Of a stretch of DNA of 20,801 nucleotides, positions 14,682 to 20,801 are shown one piece after another. Below the pieces are notes generated by a model. That model was not told the DNA's origin, ran no database searches, and worked only from the letters and a program-made list of their open reading frames with translations. The first letter of the stretch is position 1. The number at the start of each line of letters is the position of its first letter. Source of the stretch: Caulobacterales bacterium RIFOXYB1_FULL_67_16 (GTDB lineage: Bacteria; Pseudomonadota; Alphaproteobacteria; Caulobacterales; Caulobacteraceae); NCBI GenBank assembly GCA_001796045.1, contig MGLN01000195.1:3762-24562 (forward strand). The letters run 5' to 3'. A program made the translations under genes and the position numbers.

Positions 14682-15707
14682 TCAGAGGAAGCGAACCACC
14701 ACCCCTGGCTTGACCTTGTCGGCCAAGGTCCAGGCGTCCCAGTTGGTCAGACGGACGCAGCCGTGCGACGCCGTCTTGCCGACCAGATGCGGGTCCGGCG
14801 TGCCGTGGATGCCGTAGCTGGGCTTGTCCAGGTCGATCCAGACCACCCCCACCGGATTGTTCGGTCCCGGCTTGACCACCACCCTGCGGTCGAGGTCGCC
14901 GTAGCTCAGCTTGGCTGGATCATAGACATAGTCGGGATTTCTGGCGACGCCGTTCACCTTGACTGTGCCCGTGGGCGTCGGATTGTCGCCGCTGCCTATG
15001 GTCGCGGGGAAGTAGGCGATCAGCGCCCCCTGCGCATCGAAGGCGCGAACCGAACCCTCTGACTTGTCGACATCGATCCGATGAACTTCGGCAGGCAGAG
15101 GTTTGGCGTTGACGACGGGAACCGTCAGAACCTGCCCCACGCGTTGGAAATCCACCCCGGGGTTCATGGCCCTGAGCAAAGCCTCGGTCATGTGAAACCG
15201 TTCAGCCAAGGCTTCGACGATATTGGCGTAACCCATGAAGGGCGCCTCGCTTTGGGCCTTCAGGTCCGTCGGCGCCACGACGAGATAAGGCCCGGCCAAG
15301 TCCTGGCCCGTAATCGTGTAGGAGCGGGCCACCGCGCCAGGCCCGGCCGTCGCGCGTAATCGGCCCATCACGTCGGCGTTCAGCTCTCCTGTGGCGGCCA
15401 GACCTTGCGCCGCCTGGAAGGCCGCCACGGCCTGGCGCATGTTCGACCCCGCCAGGCCATCGATGGCGCCGGGCGAAAACCGAGCCCGCTCAAGCAGGAC
15501 CTGAGCGCGGACCAAGGCCGGATGGGGAGCCTCCGCTCCCTGAGCGGGCTGGTAGGCGGCGTTCTCTATGGCGTTCCGGGCCAGGGGGCCCGCCTCGGCC
15601 GGCGCCGTCTCTTGAGATGAGGTCGAACGGGACTTTTCGGCCGGCGGGGAGCAGGCGCTCAGGTTGATGAGGAACAAGGCGGGCAGGAGGCAGGCGACGC
15701 GACTCAA
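14682..15707 (-). CDS. L,D-transpeptidase (YkuD), peptidoglycan-binding lipoprotein, TTG start
   Basis: The protein is 341 residues. A lipoprotein signal ends in LSAC (Cys19). A PG_binding_1-like domain (about 64-118, LLERARFSPGAIDGLAGSNMRQAVAAFQ) and a LysM-like stretch (about 158-196, VEALAERFHMTEALLRAMNPG..VGQVLTVP) precede the YkuD catalytic domain (about 208-341). The catalytic core HGTPDP (His301) and SHGCVRL (His315, Cys317, Arg319) is intact. Such enzymes form 3-3 peptidoglycan cross-links or attach proteins to the wall; which is done here is not readable. Only the TTG at 15707 preserves the whole lipoprotein signal. It lies three bases after the stop of a short upstream frame, suggesting coupled translation. 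Confidence 0.92.
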   Translation of the reverse strand: MSRVACLLPALFLINLSACSPPAEKSRSTSSQETAPAEAGPLARNAIENAAYQPAQGAEAPHPALVRAQVLLERARFSPGAIDGLAGSNMRQAVAAFQAAQGLAATGELNADVMGRLRATAGPGAVARSYTITGQDLAGPYLVVAPTDLKAQSEAPFMGYANIVEALAERFHMTEALLRAMNPGVDFQRVGQVLTVPVVNAKPLPAEVHRIDVDKSEGSVRAFDAQGALIAYFPATIGSGDNPTPTGTVKVNGVARNPDYVYDPAKLSYGDLDRRVVVKPGPNNPVGVVWIDLDKPSYGIHGTPDPHLVGKTASHGCVRLTNWDAWTLADKVKPGVVVRFL

Positions 15708-15710
15708 GGC

Positions 15711-15872
15711 TCAGTTCTCTTCACCGGTCGCCGGGTCTGTCGCCGTCTCGCCCGAGTTGCTGGAGCCCTCGGCGCCCTTCGGTTCCGTGGCGGGGCGAGG
15801 AGGCTCGCCGTCACGGTCAGGGCGGAGATTTTCGTTTTCAATACTGCGGTTGTCTGGACGGGCGTCGGTCAT
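15711..15872 (-). CDS. Very short acidic, disordered hypothetical protein
   Basis: This is a 53-codon frame, MTDARPDNRSIENENL...ATGEEN, rich in Glu, Asp, Pro, Gly and Asn with no hydrophobic stretch, so probably intrinsically disordered and soluble. GGAGAAG six bases before the ATG is a good ribosome binding site; an ATG four codons earlier (15884) is possible, with GGAG ten bases ahead of it. The stop is three bases before the TTG of the L,D-transpeptidase gene. It may be a genuine small protein or a leader that brings ribosomes to the weak TTG start. No family is recognised. Confidence 0.55.
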   Translation of the reverse strand: MTDARPDNRSIENENLRPDRDGEPPRPATEPKGAEGSSNSGETATDPATGEEN

Positions 15873-16047
15873 GGTCTTCTCCATCGTAAAGGATCTCCGG
15901 TCTCAGCCAACGCACGCCGAGCGGCGGGGCTCCCCCGCTCTCGGGCTAATGGGCGTTCACCATGCCGATGAACCCTGCTGCAACGCGTGACCTCTAGGAT
16001 CGCGACTGGACCGCGCCTTGCTGGACAGGGCCCGGAAGAGGACGGGC

Positions 16048-17208
16048 ATGGCCGAAACGTTACAGGTCGAGATCATCGGTGCGGCGGCGATGGACGCCGA
16101 GGCGATCGCCCTTTGGCGCGAATGGTCGACGACGAATCCCTTGCTTCAAAGCCCCTATTTCCGGTGGGACTATACGGAAATCGCGGCTCGGGTCTGCCCG
16201 GGCGCAGCAATAGCGGTGTTCCGCCGCCAAGGTCAGATCGTCGGTTTCTTCCCGCATCAGAGGCGGGGCGGGTCGATCCAGCCTCTCGGCGCCCCGATGA
16301 ACGACTATCACGGCGTCGTCGCCGCCGAGGGCGAGGAGATCGCGCTCGAGCAGGTGGCGCGCCTTCTCAAGGGGCGCAGGCTGAACGTTCCCGGGTGGAT
16401 CGGTTCAGGGGAGACGGGGGAGGCGCGCCAGACTGTCCAGGTGGTCATGCCCGACGCCGGCTTCGACGCCTGGTACGCCGAGCGCCGCTCGACCTTCGGC
16501 AAGTATTTCAAGGACAAGGAACGCGCGCGCCGCAGCCTCGAGAACGAGTTGGGGCCGGTGCGGGTGGAACACGATCTGCGCGATCCGGATTTGCTGGATC
16601 ACCTGATCGACCTCAAGGCCGCCCAATACCGCCGGTCCGGCCTGCACGACATCTTCGCGTGCGGCTGGACCCGCGATCTGCTCCACGCCCTGATGAAAGC
16701 CGAAGAGCGCGATTTCGGGGCCTCCATGGCCGCCATGTACGCCGGGGAAAAGCTGGTGGCCGTGGAGTTCTCGCTCCACGCCGGGCGTCATCACCATTTC
16801 TGGTTCCCGGTCTATGAGCCCAGCCTCGCGCGCTGCTCTCCCGGCATACTCCTCAGCATCGACACGATGCGCCTGGCCGCCGCCGACGGCTTCCGCGTCT
16901 TCGACTTCGGCTTCGAGGGCGAGGGCTACAAAAAGTACTTCGTCAACGCTCGCCAGACGGTGCGCGAGGCGGTGGTGATGCGACCCGGCCTGGTCCGGGC
17001 TCTGGGCGACGCCGCAGTCCGCGCCCTGGGTCGGGCGGGTCCGCGTGGGGAAGCCCTGCACGCCTCCCTGCGGCGGCGCTGGTCGACGATTGAGGCCTGC
17101 GAAGCCTCTCCAGCCGGACGGGCGCGCGGCGCCGCCGTCGCGGTGCGTTCGGCCCTCCAGAAGGCCGCCGGCAGACGAAAAACGCCGACCCGCGTCGCCC
17201 ACGCCTAG
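16048..17208 (+). CDS. CelD/FemAB-like GNAT-fold acyltransferase (BioF2-like, Acetyltransf_6 type)
   Basis: The protein is 386 residues from the ATG at 16048, which has GGAAGAGGA just upstream; an in-frame start ten codons earlier lacks such support. The N-terminal half (WREWSTTNPLLQSPYFRWDY ... IVGFFPHQRRGGSIQPLGAPMNDYHG) and the C-terminal GNAT half (AAMYAGEKLVAVEFSLHAGRHHHFWFPVYEPSLARCSPGILLSIDTMRLAAADGFRVFDFGFEGEGYKKYFV) match proteins annotated as CelD-like, cellulose biosynthesis or BioF2-like acetyltransferases. Characterised relatives transfer acyl or aminoacyl groups. The last 60 residues are basic and Ala/Arg-rich. Only eight bases separate it from the cupin-like gene. The acceptor is unknown. 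Confidence 0.85.
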   Translation: MAETLQVEIIGAAAMDAEAIALWREWSTTNPLLQSPYFRWDYTEIAARVCPGAAIAVFRRQGQIVGFFPHQRRGGSIQPLGAPMNDYHGVVAAEGEEIALEQVARLLKGRRLNVPGWIGSGETGEARQTVQVVMPDAGFDAWYAERRSTFGKYFKDKERARRSLENELGPVRVEHDLRDPDLLDHLIDLKAAQYRRSGLHDIFACGWTRDLLHALMKAEERDFGASMAAMYAGEKLVAVEFSLHAGRHHHFWFPVYEPSLARCSPGILLSIDTMRLAAADGFRVFDFGFEGEGYKKYFVNARQTVREAVVMRPGLVRALGDAAVRALGRAGPRGEALHASLRRRWSTIEACEASPAGRARGAAVAVRSALQKAAGRRKTPTRVAHA

Positions 17209-17216
17209 GAGCCGCC

Positions 17217-18128
17217 ATGACTGCTCGCCGCACCCGCTATCCCGGCCCCGTCGTTGAGGCGCGAACCCACCACCACAGCCTTGTAGATCAGGGCTTCGCC
17301 GAGGATGCGGCCCTGGGCGCTGTGCTCGACCGTTACCCGGCCGATCTGTTCGACATCAATCTGTACGACTACGACGACGCCGGTCAGGTTTCGCTGAGGA
17401 CCGGCGCGCGGGGACGTTTGTCGGGCGATGAATTGCTGGAAGCGATCAAACAGGGTCGGCTCTGGGTCAATATGCGGGGCGTGGAGACGGGATGGCCCGA
17501 GCTATGGGCCGCGGCCATGTCGGAGTTCCGATCGATACAGTCCGCCTATCCCGGGCTAAAGGCGGTGCGAAACGCCGGGCAGTTGATCCTGTCCTCGCCG
17601 AAGGCGCGCGTGCCGTATCATTTTGACGCCGCGGGGGTGGTGCTGTTCCATCTGCGGGGCCGCAAGCGGGTGTTCGTCTATCCCGGCGACGAGGCGCATG
17701 TGCCGGAGCGCAGCATGGAGCAGGTGGTCGCCCGCCAGACGACCGAAGAGCTGCCTTATGACCTTGCCTTCGAGCAAGATGCCCAGGTGGTCGATCTGGA
17801 GCCTGGCGACGCCCTGACCTGGCCCCTCTATGCGCCCCACCGCGTGGAGAATCTGGACCGCTTCTGCGTGAGCCTGTCCATGGATTTCCAGACCTGGCCT
17901 TCGCGGTTTCGAAACGGCGCCCTCTTCACCAATGCGGCGGTTCGCCGGATGGGGGGGCGGCCGCGTTTCACCGACGACATGACGACGCCCGAGCTGGCGG
18001 CGCGCTGGGCGGCCTCCTTGGTCCTGAAAAGAGCCGGAGCTCTGAAGAGCCGGATCGCGACCTTCCAACGCGATTTCGAACCGCGCCTCGGCGCGGCCGA
18101 CGGCGCGGGCGCCCTGACGTCGAGCTGA
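17217..18128 (+). CDS. JmjC/cupin-like protein, possible Fe(II)/2-oxoglutarate oxygenase
   Basis: The 303-residue protein has a double-stranded beta-helix core at about 120-225. The putative metal triad is His135-x-Asp137 in VPYHFDAAG and His208 in YAPHRVEN, in the order and spacing of JmjC/cupin_8 hydroxylases, with VVLFHLRGRKRVFVYPGDE and LEPGDALTWPL as the usual cupin strands. Proteins of this kind are often called transcription factor jumonji or aspartyl hydroxylase without proof. AGGAG lies at the end of the GNAT gene and serves as its ribosome binding site, so the two are translationally linked. The substrate is unknown; a shared target with the GNAT protein is an inference. Confidence 0.82.
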   Translation: MTARRTRYPGPVVEARTHHHSLVDQGFAEDAALGAVLDRYPADLFDINLYDYDDAGQVSLRTGARGRLSGDELLEAIKQGRLWVNMRGVETGWPELWAAAMSEFRSIQSAYPGLKAVRNAGQLILSSPKARVPYHFDAAGVVLFHLRGRKRVFVYPGDEAHVPERSMEQVVARQTTEELPYDLAFEQDAQVVDLEPGDALTWPLYAPHRVENLDRFCVSLSMDFQTWPSRFRNGALFTNAAVRRMGGRPRFTDDMTTPELAARWAASLVLKRAGALKSRIATFQRDFEPRLGAADGAGALTSS

Positions 18129-18140
18129 TCCGGGCTCCTG

Positions 18141-18168
18141 TTAATTCGAGTTCATGACCTCGAGTTAA
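18141..18168. promoter_or_regulatory. 28-bp near-perfect palindrome, candidate operator of the DUF2807 gene
   Basis: Half-sites TTAATTCGAG and CTCGAGTTAA flank the centre TTCATGAC, which is itself nearly palindromic. In all, 24 of 28 positions obey dyad symmetry (two mismatched pairs). It lies 59-86 bases before the DUF2807 start and 13 bases after the cupin stop, with no T-tract, so a dimeric regulator site is more likely than a terminator. The binding protein is unknown. Confidence 0.6.
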
Positions 18169-18226
18169 AATGACTTGCGGCGTCCGCACGCGCACCTTCG
18201 CCTCATCACAGGAAGGAAGGTCGCCC

Positions 18227-19114
18227 ATGAAGACCGCTCTGATCGCCGCCGCCGGAACCGCCGCCCTCTTGGGCCTGTCGGCAGCACCCGCCTCCGCTGC
18301 AGAGCTTGAAATCCGCAATGCCGTTGCGCGAGTCGTCGTCATCGTCGAGGATCGTCAGGACATCGGCGTCGAGGTCACGCAGGGCCGTTCGCGCCTGCCC
18401 GCCGTCCAGGTGCGCCGCCACGGTCGAGACGTCGAAATTGACGGGGGCTTGCGCCGAAACGGCTTCTTGGGCGGCGGCTCCCGTATCGGCGCGTGCAACT
18501 CGGGTCGACTCGACGCAGCTCAGCCGGGTCAGGGCGCCACGGTGGAGGTTAGAGACCTGGGACGCATCCGTCTGGAAGACGCGCCCTTGATCGTCGTCCG
18601 GACCCCTCGGGATGTCGATGTCAGCGCCGGTGGCGCCGTCTTCGGCGCCGTCGGTCGCGGGGCGCGCTCGGTTGAACTGGACAGCGGCGGATGCGGATCC
18701 TGGACGGTCGCGGACGTCGGCGGTCCAGTCGAACTGGGCGTCGGCGGCTCCGGTTCGATCCGAGCCGGCGCCTCCCGTTCGCTCGACGCCAGCGTCGGCG
18801 GATCGGGATCGATTTCCGCCGGGCAGACGGGCGATCTCAAGGTCGCGGTCGGCGGCTCTGGCGGTGTGGAAATCGCGGGCGCCAATGGTCGCGGCGACGT
18901 CTCAGTCGGTGGGTCAGGCGGGGTCAACATTCGGCAGGGACGAATGGACAAGCTCTCCGTCGCTATCGGCGGTTCGGGCGACGTCCGTTTCGGCGGAACC
19001 ACGCGCGACCTCAGCGTCGCCATTGCAGGCTCCGGCGATGTCCGCGTCGCCGCCGCCACCGGCGCCGTGTCCCGCTCCATCGTCGGATCCGGAACCGTTC
19101 ATATCGGGCGCTAA
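18227..19114 (+). CDS. Secreted DUF2807 (head GIN-type) beta-solenoid protein
   Basis: The protein is 295 residues from the ATG at 18227, preceded by AGGAAGGAAGG. The signal peptide ends at APASA (residue 24). The DUF2807-type body contains a Gly/Ser repeat: VGGSGS or close variants recur near residues 172, 190, 208, 227, 247, 266 and 286, a period of about 19 residues, as expected for successive coils of a right-handed beta-helix. Two cysteines (Cys90, Cys156) could form a disulfide. The family is found in envelope and surface proteins (putative adhesin), without a known reaction. A palindrome precedes the gene and a strong terminator follows it, so it is probably monocistronic. Confidence 0.88.
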   Translation: MKTALIAAAGTAALLGLSAAPASAAELEIRNAVARVVVIVEDRQDIGVEVTQGRSRLPAVQVRRHGRDVEIDGGLRRNGFLGGGSRIGACNSGRLDAAQPGQGATVEVRDLGRIRLEDAPLIVVRTPRDVDVSAGGAVFGAVGRGARSVELDSGGCGSWTVADVGGPVELGVGGSGSIRAGASRSLDASVGGSGSISAGQTGDLKVAVGGSGGVEIAGANGRGDVSVGGSGGVNIRQGRMDKLSVAIGGSGDVRFGGTTRDLSVAIAGSGDVRVAAATGAVSRSIVGSGTVHIGR

Positions 19115-19137
19115 GACCCGTCTCTCGCCGCGAGAGG

Positions 19138-19173
19138 AAAGGCCCCCGGTCGTGGAACCCCGGGGGCCTTTTT
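19138..19173 (+). terminator. Intrinsic terminator after the DUF2807 gene
   Basis: A perfect 12-bp stem (AAAGGCCCCCGG and its complement) with a ten-base loop ends in TTTTT, 24 bases after the DUF2807 stop. Confidence 0.9.
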
Positions 19174-19194
19174 CGGTCTGACGCACAGCGCAAG

Positions 19195-19225
19195 AAAAGG
19201 CCCCGACGGATCGCTCCGCCGGGGC
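19195..19225 (-). terminator. Intrinsic terminator after the outer-membrane protein gene
   Basis: Read on the minus strand, GCCCCGGCGGA and TCCGTCGGGGC form an 11-bp stem (one G-T pair) with a four-base loop, followed by CTTTTCTT. It lies 28 bases after the stop of the minus-strand outer-membrane gene and back-to-back with the plus-strand terminator. Confidence 0.85.
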
Positions 19226-19252
19226 TTCTGGTGTCAGGAAGACCTGAAGAGC

Positions 19253-20005
19253 TTAGAAGGCGCTCAGGAGGCTCGTGATCGACGAGACGCCCAGGCCGGC
19301 GCCGGCGCGGTCACGCGCTTGCAGGCCGCCGCCGAAGCTGTAGCGCAGGCCCAGCGACCAGGTGTCGACGTCGATCGAGTCGACGTCGGCGCGGGTGTAG
19401 GAAGCGCCGACCGAGAACGGAGTGTTCTCGATTTCGTACTCGGCGCCCACGCCGTAGGTCCAGGCGTCCACGTCGCCGCCGTCGAAGTCGACGTTGTTGT
19501 AGCTGACGCCCGCGTTCAGGCGCAGGTTCGGCATGACGTAGAAGGCCGCGTCGCCGCCGACGGTCCAGATGTCGGCGTCCACGTCGTCAGCCGTGGTGTA
19601 GGCGACCAGGCCGGTAAGGGTCGCGTTCGACAGGTACTTCTGGGCCTCGGCGCCGACCGTCCAGATCGGGTCGTTGCCCGAACCGATGTCGTTGGCGGCG
19701 ACGAAGGCGCCGGCGCGGACGTCTGCGGTCCACATCTTGGTCAGGTGAGCGGCGGCGACGCCGGTGACGTCTTCTTCACCGAAGGCCTTGGCGTAGTCGA
19801 CGGCGCCGTTCAGGGTCACGGTCCAGTCGGCGGCCGGCAGGGCGACGGCGCCGTCCACGGTCCAGACGTCGGCGTCATAGTCGTCGCCGGCGATTTCGAC
19901 CGACGGGTTGGAATAGGTCACGCCGACCGAGCCGACGGCGTCTTGAGCAAAGGCCGGGGCGGCGAACAGGGCGGCGGCGGCCGAGGCGAGGAGGATCGTC
20001 TTCAT
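19253..20005 (-). CDS. Outer-membrane beta-barrel protein (porin-like)
   Basis: The 250-residue protein has a clear signal peptide (MKTILLASAAAALFAAPAFA, cleavage before Gln21). The mature part is an alternation of short aromatic-rich amphipathic strands and acidic turns, as in small 8-10-strand barrels. A motif of the form D-x-D-x-W-T-x-G recurs near residues 44-51, 113-118, 142-150, 178-186 and 211-219. The last barrel-like strand TWSLGLRYSF is followed by a tail of about 26 residues ending in LLSAF. No enzyme motif is present. The Asp-rich turns suggest an acidic surface or cation preference, which is inference. It has its own terminator. Confidence 0.85.
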   Translation of the reverse strand: MKTILLASAAAALFAAPAFAQDAVGSVGVTYSNPSVEIAGDDYDADVWTVDGAVALPAADWTVTLNGAVDYAKAFGEEDVTGVAAAHLTKMWTADVRAGAFVAANDIGSGNDPIWTVGAEAQKYLSNATLTGLVAYTTADDVDADIWTVGGDAAFYVMPNLRLNAGVSYNNVDFDGGDVDAWTYGVGAEYEIENTPFSVGASYTRADVDSIDVDTWSLGLRYSFGGGLQARDRAGAGLGVSSITSLLSAF

Positions 20006-20278
20006 TTTCTTTTGTCCTTAGCAGTCTCGACCCGGATGGGGGTCCGGGGAGGGCGGCTGCTATCAGGACGCGGCCAAGCTGAGCATTAAATCGCCGTTAT
20101 ATAAGTGTCTTGAAACTGCCATGTGGCCCATCCGCCACGCCTTGTGGCTGCAATGTGTCAGCGGTGGGCGCATCTCGGGGCAAAGGGTTAAGATGCGGCA
20201 GCCGCATAATCATATAAGCATATCTTTATATGTATTGACGGGGGTGGGTTTATGCCGTTCTTTGCATCCGTCGTGGTC
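20006..20278. promoter_or_regulatory. Divergent intergenic region upstream of the OMP gene and metE
   Basis: This region holds the start signals of both the minus-strand outer-membrane gene and the plus-strand metE riboswitch leader. The AT-rich block near 20084-20110 (ATTAAATCGCCGTTATATAA) probably belongs to the OMP promoter. A second AT-rich block at 20204-20240 carries a palindrome and TTGACG (20235-20240), a possible -35 of metE. No reading frame here is credible as a gene. Confidence 0.5.
20211..20232. promoter_or_regulatory. AT-rich palindrome upstream of the metE leader (candidate methionine-regulator site)
   Basis: CATATAA and TTATATG half-sites flank an eight-base centre GCATATCT; 18 of 22 positions obey dyad symmetry. 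It adjoins TTGACG, so a bound protein could block a promoter. Its form recalls operators of ArsR-type methionine regulators such as SahR, but that assignment is from memory of motif style and gene context. Confidence 0.45.
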
Positions 20279-20448
20279 TCTGTCCGTCGTTCGGCGCCCA
20301 GAGCTAAGAGGGAAGCCGGTGTAAAACCGGCGCTGCCCCCGCAACTGTAAGCGGCGAGTCGAGGGTCCATCTCGTGTCACTGGCGTTCGCGCCGGGAAGG
20401 CCGGACCCAAGGCGTCGACCCGTGAGCCAGGAGACCTGCCGCGACAGA
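20279..20448 (+). ncRNA. Cobalamin (adenosylcobalamin-class) riboswitch
   Basis: All conserved blocks are visible: closing stem TCTGTC (20279-20284) with GACAGA (20443-20448), the core AAGAGGGAA then GCCGGTG-TAAAACCGGCGC (from about 20307), GCCCCCGCAACTGTAAGCGG (about 20334-20353), and the B12 box AGCCAGGAGACCTGCC (20425-20440). It lies 120 bases ahead of metE in the same direction. The accepted logic is that bound cobalamin switches off the B12-independent methionine synthase when the B12-dependent enzyme can work. Confidence 0.96.
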
Positions 20449-20456
20449 TAACGTCC

Positions 20457-20498
20457 TCCGGCGGGGTGTCCGGTCAGGCCGCATGCGCGCCGCCGGAC
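20457..20498 (+). promoter_or_regulatory. Candidate expression platform of the metE riboswitch
   Basis: TCCGGCGG (20457-20464) can pair perfectly with CCGCCGGA (20490-20497). GTCCGG (20468-20473) can instead pair with CCGGAC (20493-20498), so the two stems exclude each other. No U-tract follows, so control could be Rho-dependent or translational. This comes from sequence inspection only, without folding energies. Confidence 0.4.
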
Positions 20499-20567
20499 CC
20501 TGCACGTCCGCGTCGGCGTCCGCGCGACCCTGTCCGAAACCTGGCCACAACACAGGTTTCGAACCCC

Positions 20568-20801
20568 ATGACCCGCCACACCGTTCAGGTCGCCACCCTC
20601 GGCTTTCCCCGTATCGGCCCCAAGAGAGAACTGAAGACCGCGCTCGAGGCCTATTGGGCCGGCAAGACTGACGCCGAGGCCCTTCTGTCCGCCGCCGCCG
20701 AGCTGCGCGGCCTGACTTGGGCGCGCCAGCGCGACCTGGGGGCCGACGTCGTGCCGTCCAACGACTTCTCTCTCTATGACCATGTGCTCGACCTGACGGC
20801 C
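20568..20801 (+). CDS. metE: Cobalamin-independent methionine synthase (N-terminal part, truncated by window edge)
   Basis: The first 78 codons are visible. The start MTRHTVQVATLGFPRIGPKRELKTALEAYW is diagnostic of MetE (the G-F-P-R-I-G element and the following Lys/Glu-rich helix bind folate and substrate in the N-terminal barrel), as is PSNDFSLYDHVLD. The enzyme transfers a methyl group from 5-methyltetrahydropteroyl-triglutamate to homocysteine with zinc. The B12 riboswitch upstream implies that a cobalamin-dependent MetH exists elsewhere in the genome. The ATG at 20568 starts exactly at the family N-terminus. Confidence 0.96.
   Translation, partial: MTRHTVQVATLGFPRIGPKRELKTALEAYWAGKTDAEALLSAAAELRGLTWARQRDLGADVVPSNDFSLYDHVLDLTA

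Noticed and set aside
20169..20197. Seven-base inverted repeat CGCATCT...AGATGCG upstream of metE
   Set aside because: A short stem with a 15-base loop in a long GC-rich region is likely by chance.

Overview
The window reads as chromosomal DNA of a high-GC alphaproteobacterium, most likely Caulobacteraceae and possibly Brevundimonas. That placement is an inference from protein style, very high GC at third codon positions, GC-rich palindromic intergenic repeats and outer-membrane/lipoprotein content; no rRNA is present to fix it. It holds 22 complete and 2 edge-truncated protein genes, nearly all housekeeping or envelope genes. I see no insertion sequence, prophage, CRISPR array, tRNA or rRNA.

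Layout. 1-3727 is a minus-strand run: a secreted glycerophosphodiester phosphodiesterase (cut by the left edge), an inositol-monophosphatase family protein, elongation factor P, a small membrane protein, a YozG-type HTH regulator and a DUF2975 membrane protein. Two palindromic repeats sit between these genes. Divergent from DUF2975 is a two-gene ABC-2 exporter (3825-5482). Next comes an iron-storage pair, bacterioferritin and its ferredoxin Bfd (5488-6312, minus), each preceded by a Fur-box-like palindrome. Thiamine-phosphate synthase, a MASE1 sensor histidine kinase and a proline-rich exported protein follow on the plus strand (6439-9715).

9732-12225 (minus) carries a VOC-fold protein, chorismate synthase and a DnaJ-like protein with a degenerate J domain. 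Divergent from that are pdxH and a lipoprotein carboxylesterase (12333-14681), which abut, end to end, a lipoprotein L,D-transpeptidase. The transpeptidase is preceded by a very short acidic reading frame. On the plus strand follow a CelD/FemAB-like GNAT and a JmjC/cupin-like protein as a tight pair, then a secreted DUF2807 beta-solenoid protein. A minus-strand outer-membrane barrel comes next, and finally metE (cut by the right edge) under a cobalamin riboswitch.

Functional themes are cofactor and one-carbon metabolism (thiE, pdxH, aroC, B12-controlled metE), iron storage (bfr/bfd) and the cell envelope (L,D-transpeptidase, OMP, DUF2807, lipoprotein esterase, GDPD). The least explained parts are the GNAT-cupin pair, the DUF2975/HTH module facing an ABC exporter, and several strong palindromes in intergenic DNA.
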